A stretch of 46,640 nt of DNA from Treponema primitia ZAS-1 (GCF_000297095.1 NZ_AEEA01000129.1:1-46640), one strand, 5' to 3'. Numbered from the stretch's first letter, positions 9,968 to 18,990 are shown. The notes: generated by a model not told the origin, from the letters alone. Numbers and translations: made by a program.

Positions 9968-10143
9968 TTATTTATTACAACATTTTTTTAGCCAATTGAC
10001 TGTTAGCCCGCCAGTTATTGGATATATACTTAGATAAAAATAACATCGTTTTATTATTTCATTGATATCTTTACGTTCCTTACTATAAAATCTGCCAATG
10101 ACCGTGTCTCATCAAATGATATTTCTGCTTCATAAACAAATCA
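9968..10143 (-). pseudogene. C-terminal remnant of a lost coding gene
   Basis: Just downstream of the GT2 stop the minus strand reads FVYEAEISFDETRSLADF, then loses sense. Adding one base to the T4 run after the aspartate codon continues as YSKERKDINEIIKRCY and ends in WLKKCC and a TAA at 9968. About 56 residues in total, with normal codon content and no start codon, so this looks like the tail of a deleted gene. I do not recognise the family. Confidence 0.4.
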
Positions 10144-10146
10144 TAT

Positions 10147-11109
10147 CTACTTTGTTTTGTTTGGATTTCTAGCGATGCCCAAATTTATAAATTTAATAAC
10201 TTTTTTTATTAAATTTAGGTATGTCATTGGTGAAAATATCATTATCAATTTAAAATACTTTAAAAAAACTCTTTTATTTGATTTATAATTTAGTGTTAAC
10301 AAAATATAATTTAAGTATAAATGCCATGCATAAAATAAATCACCATTTCTTACTAATTTATAAAATCCTTCCTTGTAAAAATATTTTCTCATGTCATGAA
10401 AAACTCGCTCATTCATTCCTAATTCATCACGGCATAAAGAACCAGAATGTATTCGATAATAATACAACTCTTTATCTACAAGAAATATTTTATTTCCAGT
10501 AGTTATTATACTAGTCGTAAATGGCCATTCGTCAGCAAATGGATAGTCTTCATTATATCCACCTACCGAGTTAAATAATTCTTTTGAAAAGAACAAACCA
10601 GGACCTGGAACAAATAACCACCTCAAAATCATTTTTTTTTGGCATTTTAAATCAGTATTAATTTCTTTATAACATTTTTCATAAGAACTTTCTTCTTTTT
10701 CTATTAACTCTCTATCTTCACCAAAAAGTTTCAATTTGCAACAACAAATATTACAATTATTAATAGCAACAAAATTTACAAATTCATTTATAGAAAAAGG
10801 AAATAATTTATCATCCCCCGCTAATATTTTTATCCATTGTCCGGTTGAAGCATTAATACCTCGATTGAGATTTATTGCAGTACCTGTATTCTTATTTGGA
10901 ACAATTATTTTTACATTTTTAAATAGTTTTCTGTTTTCTTCAAGCCACTTATTGCAAATATCTACAGTGTCATCAGAAGAATGGTCATCTGAAATTACTA
11001 ATTCAATATTTTGATAAGTTTGTTCTTTTACACTTTCCAAAGTTTCAGAAATATATTCAGACGAATTAAATGTAATAATAACTATTGAAACTAAAGAGAA
11101 TTGATCCAT
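10147..11109 (-). CDS. Glycosyltransferase family 2
   Basis: A 320-residue GT2 enzyme. It starts LVSIVIITFNSSEYI, has the acidic loop ISDDHSSDDT (39-48), the donor segment KILAGDDKLFP (metal-binding DD) and an acceptor-side GGYNEDYPFADEWPF with a likely catalytic aspartate/glutamate. This subgroup is common in O-antigen loci for galactosyl, glucosyl or N-acetylhexosaminyl transfer; specificity is unknown. A decayed gene tail follows directly after its stop. Confidence 0.88.
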   Translation of the reverse strand: MDQFSLVSIVIITFNSSEYISETLESVKEQTYQNIELVISDDHSSDDTVDICNKWLEENRKLFKNVKIIVPNKNTGTAINLNRGINASTGQWIKILAGDDKLFPFSINEFVNFVAINNCNICCCKLKLFGEDRELIEKEESSYEKCYKEINTDLKCQKKMILRWLFVPGPGLFFSKELFNSVGGYNEDYPFADEWPFTTSIITTGNKIFLVDKELYYYRIHSGSLCRDELGMNERVFHDMRKYFYKEGFYKLVRNGDLFYAWHLYLNYILLTLNYKSNKRVFLKYFKLIMIFSPMTYLNLIKKVIKFINLGIARNPNKTK

Positions 11110-11267
11110 TTTACTTCTTCAGATTGAATATAAATAATTTTCATCATTATTTTAGTTGTGATATATACAACATGATTCTTCATGAAAATCATTCGTAATA
11201 TTAATTCAATAACAATCTCTTCAGTCTTTATAATATTCACTAAGGCATTAGTGGAAAGACCTATCAT
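11091..11267 (-). CDS. Possible 58-residue small ORF (doubtful)
   Basis: The 172-bp gap between the Wzx and GT2 genes is open in one minus-strand frame, from ATG at 11267 to TAG at 11091, overlapping the GT2 start by 19 nt. The product would be hydrophobic and isoleucine rich with no recognisable motif. No clear ribosome-binding site precedes it. It may be chance in A+T-rich DNA; I list it because nothing else explains the gap. Confidence 0.15.
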   Translation of the reverse strand: MIGLSTNALVNIIKTEEIVIELILRMIFMKNHVVYITTKIMMKIIYIQSEEVKWINSL

Positions 11268-11281
11268 TCTTTTAACAATAT

Positions 11282-12724
11282 CTATACTCTATCTTTTTTA
11301 TTAAATTTTGTAATAATATTACACATTTCTTCTTCTTTTAATAAAAAGAGACTTATACCATAAACAAACATACCCAAGGGTATACCAAAAACAAGTACAA
11401 GTATATTTGATCTTATCATTCTAACAAAAATTATTAAAAATACTGCCATAATAAATGTAGAAATTATAATATTTTTTTCATCAAATGTTTGTTTCAACAC
11501 TCCATAACTAAATATGCACTTCGGCACATAAGCATTAATTAAATAAGAAATAAAAGCTGTAATAAAATTTCCAATAACTATTGCCTTTATACTTATTGGA
11601 AACGTAATAATCATTGCTATTAAAATCATTGGCATTTTACTCATATCCAACTTTAAAAAAAGGCCGGAACTTCCTATCGCATTTGCCAAATTTAGATTGA
11701 GGGCACTTAATGGATAAAATAAATAGGTTAATGCTGCCCAAAACAACAAATCAGCACTTGGAAGCCATTTATCAGTCAAAAGGACGATAATAATGTGCTT
11801 TGATAATAAAGCAATTCCGGTCATGATCGGGAAAACAAATATGGCGGTTATCCTCAATAGTCTTTTATATACTTCCAGTAGTTTAGATCGATCATTTTGT
11901 AATGATGTTAGTAAGGGAAACGTTGATGTTTGTAATACACTTGCAATTAGACCCGATGGTAATTGAGCGAATTGTTGCGCCCGAGTATAAAATCCTAGTT
12001 GCTTTGACTGGTATATTTTTCCGATCACGATAGAATAAATATTGTTAAATATTGTTGCTAACGTACCCGCTAATAATAACTTAGAACCAAAACTAAAAAG
12101 CCTTTTAAAGGATTGAAAAGAAATTTTTTGTGTTGGCCGCCAACACCCGACAATCCAAAACAAAACCATACTAACAATAGAACGAACTAACGACTGAATA
12201 ACTAATGACCATACACCGTAATTATTATAAGCGGAGATAATCCCAATAACACCGGAAATTACAACAGAAACAAAATTTACCAGGGCAATTTTTTTAAAAT
12301 CAACGGCAATCATTAAGCGTGCATTTTGTACAACAGTGAACGAATTAAAAATAATTATGAGAAATAAAACCCTTGTTAACTGTAGAAGAATCGGAGTGCG
12401 GTAAAAGTGCGCGATAAGAGGAGCAAACAAAAATAAGATAACATAAATAACAATACTAATTACAAAATTGAAAAAAAATACAGTGGAAAAATCTGTCTCC
12501 GTTCGATCCTGGCGTTGAATTAATGCATTTGAAAATCCGCTGTCAATGAAAATTTGTGATAGTGCAATAAATATTGTTAACATCGCGATTATACCATAAT
12601 CATCCGGTGATAACAGGCGCGCTAATATAATCCCGATAACAAAGCTAACTATCTGCGTTGAAGCTTTTTCAAAAAAATTCCATAACATTCCAATGATTGT
12701 TTTTGATTTAATAAAATTTTTCAC
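11282..12724 (-). CDS. wzx: Wzx-type polysaccharide flippase (MOP/MATE superfamily)
   Basis: A 480-residue integral membrane protein with 12-14 predicted helices, which would flip the undecaprenyl-diphosphate repeat unit to the periplasm. The N-terminus (GMLWNFFEKASTQIVSFVIG, then ILARLLSPDDYGIIAM) is typical of the WzxC/polysaccharide-synthase subgroup, with further family patterns such as FIDSGFSNALIQRQ (about 61-74). Length is normal. It is the only Wzx candidate, working with the WbaP-like initiator (20907) and the EpsG-like polymerase (7279). It follows the small winged-helix-like gene by 18 nt and the licB/licCA genes, so it is probably co-transcribed with the phospho-decoration genes. 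Confidence 0.92.
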   Translation of the reverse strand: MKNFIKSKTIIGMLWNFFEKASTQIVSFVIGIILARLLSPDDYGIIAMLTIFIALSQIFIDSGFSNALIQRQDRTETDFSTVFFFNFVISIVIYVILFLFAPLIAHFYRTPILLQLTRVLFLIIIFNSFTVVQNARLMIAVDFKKIALVNFVSVVISGVIGIISAYNNYGVWSLVIQSLVRSIVSMVLFWIVGCWRPTQKISFQSFKRLFSFGSKLLLAGTLATIFNNIYSIVIGKIYQSKQLGFYTRAQQFAQLPSGLIASVLQTSTFPLLTSLQNDRSKLLEVYKRLLRITAIFVFPIMTGIALLSKHIIIVLLTDKWLPSADLLFWAALTYLFYPLSALNLNLANAIGSSGLFLKLDMSKMPMILIAMIITFPISIKAIVIGNFITAFISYLINAYVPKCIFSYGVLKQTFDEKNIIISTFIMAVFLIIFVRMIRSNILVLVFGIPLGMFVYGISLFLLKEEEMCNIITKFNKKDRV

Positions 12725-12742
12725 TTATTTAATTTCCGAATA

Positions 12743-13012
12743 TTACAAATATTTTGATATGTTTTTATCTGCTCTTTTTCTTCCATACTCTGTAATCCTA
12801 TATTTAAAAACAAAAGCCTCTTCATATACCTCTAATATACCTACCGTTGTAAGCGACATTAATTGCTTATCTATTTCGTTGATATTACATTGTATTTCTC
12901 CTTGATATATATTAAAAAAATTTTTATATATTTCTTGTGCAGTCATTCCGCCTTCTTGATGAAATAGTACCCGTATAATATTATAACGCATAGGAATATT
13001 AGATTCATCCAT
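12743..13012 (-). CDS. Small winged-helix-like protein
   Basis: An 89-residue soluble protein with the order helix-helix-helix-wing expected of a winged helix-turn-helix: NIIRVLFHQEGGMTAQEIY (about 11-29) looks like helices 1-2, a second helical stretch recognises DNA or a partner, and FVFKYRITEYGRKRA (about 67-81) is a typical wing followed by a C-terminal helix. It sits between the licB-like transporter (25 nt) and wzx (18 nt). It might be a local regulator, but no operator was found and function is not established. Confidence 0.6.
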   Translation of the reverse strand: MDESNIPMRYNIIRVLFHQEGGMTAQEIYKNFFNIYQGEIQCNINEIDKQLMSLTTVGILEVYEEAFVFKYRITEYGRKRADKNISKYL

Positions 13013-13037
13013 ATTATTTTCCTTTATTAGTCAATAT

Positions 13038-14045
13038 TCATTTGATAATATTGCGTAATGAAAAAAGCTCTTTAGGGTTACCAGCTATTAAGACAACACC
13101 GAAAATCAAAGTTATAAGACCAATAATAAAATTTATAGTTAATTTACTGCCAAGAAATAAAAACGCAATAACCGCTGCAACAAGGGTATATGTAACATTC
13201 AAAGCCATACCGCGTGCAGTTCCACAAGCATAGTTTGATTTATAATAATAGAGGCATGAAAAGCCTGATGCAAAACCAGAAGCACATAGGAATAAAAAAC
13301 CGCTTGTAGGGATTGTGGCTATTAGTAATTTTATTGCACTTAAGTTATAACCAGAAATGAATAAAAGAGTTATAAAGAATATAATTGCAGAAACAAACTG
13401 TCGAATACCAACCGCTATATCGGGATCAATAAAATCCATGCAAGAACAGGCAAGATTCCCTTCAAGTGCCCAAGCAAGAGAGGAAACACCAGCTGCTATA
13501 ATACCAAGATAAAAATGCGGATACGATTCCCCTGGAGTAATCATCCAGCTAATTATAATAGCTCCTGCCACACATACAAAAACTCCTATCCACCCTCGTA
13601 AAGATATTTTTTCTTTTAAAAAGGTTCTGGATAATATTGCACCTACTGCCGGACAGGTAGCACTTATTGCAACAGGATATATAGGACCTGCTAGAAATAC
13701 ACCTGTCGCAAAGGAAGCAGTCGCTAGCATTCCTCCAAATATAGATGCCACAATAATTAACCTTCCAGGCTTCGTTCTGAGAACTCTAAAATATTCCTTC
13801 CCTTTTCCTTTTTTCAGATTCATAAGAAGCATCCATATACTTGCCATAGTATCTTGTAAGCAACCTATGACAAAGGGAACGACAAATAATCCTAATCCGA
13901 TACTGGAATTTAGTGGTTCGGTTGAACTTCCCAAAGTTTGAAATAAAGAAACAAAACCATAAAGCGCACCTCCAATTAATCCCCAAATAATTCCCTTTCT
14001 TGCATATGATAACTGTTTTTTTTCTTGGGTTTCGTTAATATCCAT
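13038..14045 (-). CDS. licB: LicB-like DMT/EamA transporter (choline uptake candidate)
   Basis: A 335-residue membrane protein with about ten helices in two EamA repeats. The pattern GIIWGLIGGALYGFVSL (18-34) and AGPIYPVAISATCPAVGAIL (about 119-138) fits the LicB-type branch of the drug/metabolite transporter superfamily. LicB is known to import choline for phosphocholine decoration of surface glycans. The gene directly abuts the licCA fusion gene, the classic lic context, which is the main reason for the call. Other small-molecule substrates are possible. The N-terminal tail is longer than in Haemophilus LicB. Confidence 0.72.
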   Translation of the reverse strand: MDINETQEKKQLSYARKGIIWGLIGGALYGFVSLFQTLGSSTEPLNSSIGLGLFVVPFVIGCLQDTMASIWMLLMNLKKGKGKEYFRVLRTKPGRLIIVASIFGGMLATASFATGVFLAGPIYPVAISATCPAVGAILSRTFLKEKISLRGWIGVFVCVAGAIIISWMITPGESYPHFYLGIIAAGVSSLAWALEGNLACSCMDFIDPDIAVGIRQFVSAIIFFITLLFISGYNLSAIKLLIATIPTSGFLFLCASGFASGFSCLYYYKSNYACGTARGMALNVTYTLVAAVIAFLFLGSKLTINFIIGLITLIFGVVLIAGNPKELFSLRNIIK

Positions 14046-15161
14046 TTAATTCAATCCCTTCAATATATTACTTAAATATGATCGTAATTCTTTTAATTCT
14101 TTTGAAAAAAAATCATAGTTTGTTGAAATACTCCACGCGATCCAATAATCACATAATAACATAGTCGCCAATGTGGCAAGTCTTTTATCAGGTATTTCTG
14201 AAAGTTTCTCAGTAATTTCTATACAATCGGCGTGCTTATATATATATAGGGAAGCGAAGAAACAGCCTAAATCCCAATATCTTACTGAATAACAAAGAAA
14301 TTCCCAATCAATTGGGACCAAGCCATTCTGTCCTTTAACAATATTTGTATATGCCATGTCACCATGACTTACATATTTTATATCATTAAGCAAATCTTTA
14401 TACAGACCACCATCTGGAGAATAATCATATTTTTTAAAAACATTAAGAATAGAAATTGTTGGTTTTAATCCTGATCTGTTAATTTTTTCAGATAAATCTA
14501 CTATTTCTTTAGCTGTTATTTGTGCAGTAACAGATCCTTCAATATAGGGAAGCAATACAATATTATCAAATCGCTGATAACTTGTGATCCCAAACAATTT
14601 TCTTTCAAGCAACTGAGTATATGCATCGTCAATAAAATTAATATCCCCATGAACTACTTTTTTAATAACAATATTACCAAGTTTTATATTAAAATTGGTG
14701 TCACCTCCCAATTTGATTGCATGTGATGGTGTTAATTTGTTAATCAATTCCGTTGTGGACATAAGACTACTGCGGCCCATTACATGAAATCCATTTACTG
14801 ATTTTATATATTCATATACTTTTGGATTTTCGTCAAAATCGGTTCCTTGACAATGGTCAGTTATACTATACTTTTCATAAAACCATTGCTTGTAATTTTC
14901 AACATATGTTTCCAAGGGATCTTCTATAACCGTTACCCGTTTATTTGACTTAAATATTGTTTCTATTGTTTTTATACGATCCAGGCATGACTGTATTGGT
15001 GTTCTCTTAAAAGATTCTGTATATTTATCTGTGGCAACTCCAACGATCAAATTTTGATCGGGAAATGAATCAAGTATCTTTATTATGCTTTCCATATGTC
15101 CAGCGTGAAAAAGGTCAAATACCCCAGCAGTAAAGACATTGCCCGCTTTATTTGTATTCAT
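14046..15161 (-). CDS. licCA: LicCA-type fusion: phosphocholine cytidylyltransferase plus choline kinase
   Basis: A 371-residue two-domain enzyme. Residues 1-140 form a cytidylyltransferase: HAGH at 19-22 is the HxGH CTP-binding motif, and RSSLMSTTELI (about 129-139) replaces the family's RTEGISTT. Residues 155-371 form a choline-kinase/aminoglycoside-phosphotransferase fold, with HGDMAYTNIV as the Brenner motif and IDWEF as the metal-binding DWE. It would phosphorylate choline (or a related amino-alcohol) and activate it to the CDP form. Known case: a fused LicCA enzyme occurs in Treponema denticola. It overlaps the TagF-like gene by 14 nt and abuts licB, so import, activation and transfer genes are contiguous. 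Substrate identity is inferred from context. Confidence 0.85.
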   Translation of the reverse strand: MNTNKAGNVFTAGVFDLFHAGHMESIIKILDSFPDQNLIVGVATDKYTESFKRTPIQSCLDRIKTIETIFKSNKRVTVIEDPLETYVENYKQWFYEKYSITDHCQGTDFDENPKVYEYIKSVNGFHVMGRSSLMSTTELINKLTPSHAIKLGGDTNFNIKLGNIVIKKVVHGDINFIDDAYTQLLERKLFGITSYQRFDNIVLLPYIEGSVTAQITAKEIVDLSEKINRSGLKPTISILNVFKKYDYSPDGGLYKDLLNDIKYVSHGDMAYTNIVKGQNGLVPIDWEFLCYSVRYWDLGCFFASLYIYKHADCIEITEKLSEIPDKRLATLATMLLCDYWIAWSISTNYDFFSKELKELRSYLSNILKGLN

Positions 15162-16494
15162 AACCTATTGCCACCTTTATTTCTTTTAATATAGTATCCG
15201 CAACATGGGGATAATTAATTTTAAGTTTTCTATTAGCATATTCATCACGATTTTTTTTCAATTCATCGTTATTTGGAATTACAACAGCGTCAATAAAATT
15301 TAATATTTCTTTTTCACTAAATGCTTTATAATAAACATCTAAACACTCTTTACCAAATTTCGTAAATATTGTATTCATTTGTTTATAACTTTTTAACATA
15401 TAGCAACATGGATTACCGGTAAACAAATATTCCACTAAAAATGAACTGCAATCGTGAATAATTGCATCGGAATTTACAAAAACATCAAAATACGTTCCTC
15501 CGCTAGAATAAATAACATTTTGATTTACAGTCAATTTCTCTAGATATTCATTTGCTTTTTTCTCTCCCCATATTTCTTCTTTAGATAAAGTGACAAACAA
15601 TAGGGGGTGCGGACGAAAAATGAAATCAATATCAGGGTATTTTAGAGGTAATGCCTGAAAAAAATCAGCATATCGAAAAAAATTAGAAAATTGCAAATAA
15701 TCCGGTATATCTTTAGCTATTGTATGATGAGGTGCAAGAATAATACGCTTACGTGAAAATTCCAACTTTTGTTGTATTGCAAAATCATCCATTTTACAAT
15801 ACCCAGTTAAGCTGACATTCTTTCCTTTAATGTCTTGATATCGTTGGTATTCCTTATATGAAAATTTAGTTTCCGAGAATACTTTCCAAAACATATTCAT
15901 TGATGGCAAATTAATTATATTTTTTTTGGAATAATTCTCTGATGATAAAAATCCATAGTTAACATGGATCGTTAATACATTTTTATCTTTATAATATTCC
16001 ATCTTAAAAAATTTATGGGTCATTTCATCGTAAGGATTCAAAAAACATACAATGTCGAATTTATCTGAATAATCGATAAACTTATTTATATCTTCGTTAT
16101 ACCCAAAAAATATTTTTTTCTCATCATACAAAGATAGAAATGTACTATATGTTTTATGTAACTGGGTTAACATATTGTCATTACCCCTATGAGTATCAGG
16201 AGTTACCACGATGTAGGGATCAAACAGATCGTCGTGCAACATCCGTTCAAATAGAGGTTTTGCAGAGAAAGTTGAATCATATATTACATAAAATCCAGCA
16301 ACTATCTTCCGTTCTGACTTAACTTTCTCATGCACAATACTTATAACTTCAATGTAATGTTTTTGAACTTTATTATATTTAATCATTGCAACGATATATA
16401 CAAAAGGTTTTTTAAGTCGAATAAATAAGGCCGATAATAGCTCTTGCTTTTTCCATTTGATTTTTAATTTCACCAAAAATTCTTTAATTGCCAT
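15148..16494 (-). CDS. CDP-glycerol glycerophosphotransferase-like (TagF/TagB) enzyme
   Basis: A 448-residue protein whose C-terminal half carries family marks of TagF/TagB transferases: APHH at 254-257, RPHP at 294-297 and HDCSSFLVEYLFTG at 347-360, which bind the CDP-alcohol phosphates. The N-terminal 200 residues are divergent. Position directly upstream of, and overlapping, licCA suggests that it moves phosphocholine or another phospho-alcohol from its CDP carrier to the repeat unit, in place of LicD. That pairing is inference; a glycerol- or ribitol-phosphate donor made elsewhere is the alternative. Confidence 0.82.
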   Translation of the reverse strand: MAIKEFLVKLKIKWKKQELLSALFIRLKKPFVYIVAMIKYNKVQKHYIEVISIVHEKVKSERKIVAGFYVIYDSTFSAKPLFERMLHDDLFDPYIVVTPDTHRGNDNMLTQLHKTYSTFLSLYDEKKIFFGYNEDINKFIDYSDKFDIVCFLNPYDEMTHKFFKMEYYKDKNVLTIHVNYGFLSSENYSKKNIINLPSMNMFWKVFSETKFSYKEYQRYQDIKGKNVSLTGYCKMDDFAIQQKLEFSRKRIILAPHHTIAKDIPDYLQFSNFFRYADFFQALPLKYPDIDFIFRPHPLLFVTLSKEEIWGEKKANEYLEKLTVNQNVIYSSGGTYFDVFVNSDAIIHDCSSFLVEYLFTGNPCCYMLKSYKQMNTIFTKFGKECLDVYYKAFSEKEILNFIDAVVIPNNDELKKNRDEYANRKLKINYPHVADTILKEIKVAIGYEYK

Positions 16495-17601
16495 TTAATT
16501 ATTCCATTTATTAATAACATCAATTGTATAATGTATCTGATCGTCTATTAATACCGGACTCATAGGTAAACTCAACTCTTCATCATGGATTTGTTCCGTT
16601 ATAGGGAACGATAAATTATTCCATTCCTTATAACATTCCTGTCTATGGGGCGGTATGGGGTAATGAATTATTGTTTGTAGTCCATTTTCTGTAAGGTAGT
16701 TCTGTAATTCAGTCCTTTTTTTTACCCGAATTGGGAATATATGGAATACATTATTGTTATAGTCAAAAACATTTGGAAGTATTACATTTGAATTCCTAAT
16801 ACCTTCTATATATTTCCTAGCTACTTCTTTTCGTAATTTATTATCTTCATCAAGATATTTTAATTTAACCGTAAGTACTGCAGCCTGGATTTCATCAAGA
16901 CGGCTATTACTTCCCTGGTATTTAAAAACATATTTTTTTGATGAACCATAATTTGCAAGAGACCGAATCGTATCGGCAAGTTCTTTATCGTCAGTCGTTA
17001 CTGCGCCTCCATCCCCAAGAGCTCCAAGGTTCTTTCCGGGATAAAAGCTATGTCCTGCGGCATCTCCAAGAGAGCCGGTTTTCTGTCCATTATATAAGCA
17101 CCCATGAGATTGAGCATTATCTTCTATCAGCTTTAGATTATACTGTTTACAAAGCTGTCCTATCTTCTCGGTATACGCGCAACGGCCATATAAGTGCACA
17201 ATCATGATTGCCTTTGTTCTTTTAGTTATCGCAGCCTCTATTTTTGCATCGTCAATTTGATAGGTATTTATATCCGGCTCTACCAAAATAGGTACAAGCC
17301 GGTTCTCGGTGATCGCCAAAATCGAAGCGATATAGGTATTTGCCGGGACAATTACTTCATCATCGGGAGATATTACACCCAGCTCGATATATGCCCGCAA
17401 TATCCAGATAAGTGCATCGAGTCCATTGGCAACACCGATAGTATATTGTGTCCCGATGTATTGAGAATAATTCGTTTCAAAGAGTTTGTTTTCTTCACCC
17501 TGTAAATACCAACCGGAGTCTATAACACGGGTTACTGCACCATGAATTTCTTTAGAATACTTATCTGTTATATCTTTTAATGATAGAAATGAAACTGTCA
17601 T
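16495..17601 (-). CDS. fdtB: PLP-dependent sugar aminotransferase (FdtB/QdtB type)
   Basis: A 368-residue DegT/DnrJ/EryC1 aminotransferase. The PLP lysine is K190 in HSFYPGKNLGALGDGGA; EDNAQSHG (160-167) carries the PLP-contact aspartate. It would aminate C3 of a dTDP-3-keto-6-deoxyhexose to give dTDP-Fuc3N or dTDP-Qui3N. The assignment to the 3-amino pathway rests on adjacency to two ketoisomerases and an acetyltransferase (17607-18965), exactly the fdtA/fdtC/fdtB set. Whether the galacto or gluco form is made depends on the ketoisomerase and cannot be told here. Confidence 0.88.
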   Translation of the reverse strand: MTVSFLSLKDITDKYSKEIHGAVTRVIDSGWYLQGEENKLFETNYSQYIGTQYTIGVANGLDALIWILRAYIELGVISPDDEVIVPANTYIASILAITENRLVPILVEPDINTYQIDDAKIEAAITKRTKAIMIVHLYGRCAYTEKIGQLCKQYNLKLIEDNAQSHGCLYNGQKTGSLGDAAGHSFYPGKNLGALGDGGAVTTDDKELADTIRSLANYGSSKKYVFKYQGSNSRLDEIQAAVLTVKLKYLDEDNKLRKEVARKYIEGIRNSNVILPNVFDYNNNVFHIFPIRVKKRTELQNYLTENGLQTIIHYPIPPHRQECYKEWNNLSFPITEQIHDEELSLPMSPVLIDDQIHYTIDVINKWNN

Positions 17602-17606
17602 AAATA

Positions 17607-18128
17607 TTATTCCTCTAAGCTATATTTTTTACCCAGGTTATCATAAAACCATTCATCAATTAATATACCGGATTTAGTAATAAACCCTTTCTGAATAGCA
17701 GGGTTTCCATACCATACCGTATATGCAGGGATATCTTTTGTCACAACACTGCCTGCGCCGACAAGAGCATATTCGCCTACTGTATGACCAGCTATAATTG
17801 TGCTATTTGCACTTATTGAACACCCTTGCTTCAGAATAGTTTTTAAAAAGGTTTCCGGATATTGTTTGGATCTTGGTATTAAATCATTGGTAAATGTTAC
17901 ATTTGGACCTACAAATACATCATTCTCAATTATTACACCATTCCAAAGCTGCACACCCGATTTAACCGTAACATTATTCCCAATTCTTACTTCATTCTCT
18001 ATCAAAACCTGGGCGCATATATTGCAATTCTCTCCAATTTCTGCACCGGCTAATATTACACAGAATTGCCAGATATTTGTATTAATACCGATTTTGGTTG
18101 CTTTTACGTCCGCAAGAGAATGTATCAT
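17607..18128 (-). CDS. fdtC: dTDP-3-amino-3,6-dideoxyhexose N-acetyltransferase (FdtC/QdtC type)
   Basis: A 173-residue left-handed beta-helix acetyltransferase. Hexapeptide repeats run almost from the N-terminus (KIGINTNIWQFCVILAGAEI) to TVGEYALVGAGSVVTKD, followed by IPAYTVWYGNPA, the usual end of QdtC/FdtC and WlbB-like enzymes. It would acetylate the C3 amine using acetyl-CoA. It is 5 nt upstream of the aminotransferase and overlaps the ketoisomerase stop by 4 nt (ATGA), so the four genes form a tight cassette. Confidence 0.86.
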   Translation of the reverse strand: MIHSLADVKATKIGINTNIWQFCVILAGAEIGENCNICAQVLIENEVRIGNNVTVKSGVQLWNGVIIENDVFVGPNVTFTNDLIPRSKQYPETFLKTILKQGCSISANSTIIAGHTVGEYALVGAGSVVTKDIPAYTVWYGNPAIQKGFITKSGILIDEWFYDNLGKKYSLEE

Positions 18129-18544
18129 TCAAATTTCCATTTTAAAAAAAGATCATAATCCCGCAGATAATCCATTTCATCATATACTTGTGATGCCAGG
18201 ACAAGGCACACAGAACCGGATGAAAAATTATCAAGCTCCCGCCAGATTCCAGGAAAAACCAACAATCCCTGATATGGCCTATTCAATGTAAAGATACGTT
18301 TTATCTTACCATCATTTAATATGACATCAAAACTACCGGATGCCGCGACAATTAATTGCCGCAATTCTTTATGGGCATGACCCCCACGAGATTCCCCACC
18401 GGGGATATCATATAAATAATACACTCGCTGTACTTCAAAAGGGACATCTTTTACATTTTCGATTACAGTTAAATTACCTTTTTCCCGATGATTAACCGGT
18501 AGTTCAACAATCGAACAATCGTATACATTGGCTTTATTTATCAT
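18125..18544 (-). CDS. fdtA: dTDP-6-deoxyhexose 3,4-ketoisomerase (FdtA/QdtA type), copy 2
   Basis: A 139-residue cupin-fold enzyme that shifts the keto group from C4 to C3 of dTDP-4-keto-6-deoxyglucose. The signature PGGESRGGHAHKE (about 49-61) contains both histidines typical of FdtA/QdtA, and SGSFDVILNDG (about 69-79) follows. It overlaps the next gene by the ATGA and is overlapped by the other ketoisomerase by 11 nt. Its substrate comes from RmlB, encoded at the right window edge; RmlA is not in the window. Confidence 0.87.
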   Translation of the reverse strand: MINKANVYDCSIVELPVNHREKGNLTVIENVKDVPFEVQRVYYLYDIPGGESRGGHAHKELRQLIVAASGSFDVILNDGKIKRIFTLNRPYQGLLVFPGIWRELDNFSSGSVCLVLASQVYDEMDYLRDYDLFLKWKFE

Positions 18545-18965
18545 TTTTTATTAGAAGGAACACTTCATAATCACGGATATAATCGTTTTCCTCAAATTGC
18601 GTATTTGACACAATTAATGCTAAAGAATTAGTTGAAAAATTATTCATTTCCCGCCAGTATAATTGGGGAACATATAATCCATAATAGGATCTGTTCAGGC
18701 TGTATGTTTCCTTTTCAATTCCATCGTCAAGAATAACATCAAAACTCCCTGATAGGGCTACGATAAATTCTTCGTTTTCGTGATATGCATGTCCGCCACG
18801 TGATTCTCCCCCGGGAACATCGTATATCCAATAAGTTCTCTTTATTGCAAAGGGGATTTGATTGACATTTTCAAAAAACGATAGATTCCCACGTTTATCT
18901 AGTACTTTGGGTAATTCTATTATTTTAGGATTTTCTACTAAATGATTATTCATATAACATTCCAT
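18534..18965 (-). CDS. dTDP-6-deoxyhexose 3,4-ketoisomerase (FdtA/QdtA type), copy 1
   Basis: A 143-residue paralogue of the following gene, with the same cupin core (PGGESRGGHAYHENEEF and SGSFDVILDDG). The second histidine of the GHAH motif is tyrosine here (GHAY), a variation also found among WxcM-like relatives, so activity or stereochemistry may differ. Two tandem copies could form a heteromer or supply two different 3-keto sugars. It is the first gene of the 3-amino-sugar cassette, with ATG at 18965; an ATG four codons further in is possible. Confidence 0.82.
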   Translation of the reverse strand: MECYMNNHLVENPKIIELPKVLDKRGNLSFFENVNQIPFAIKRTYWIYDVPGGESRGGHAYHENEEFIVALSGSFDVILDDGIEKETYSLNRSYYGLYVPQLYWREMNNFSTNSLALIVSNTQFEENDYIRDYEVFLLIKNDK

Positions 18966-18990
18966 TAGTACACGATACTTTATTAATATT

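Noticed and set aside
17800..18291. Plus-strand open frame of 163 codons
   Set aside because: Antisense to the fdtC and ketoisomerase genes, both with clear family signatures.
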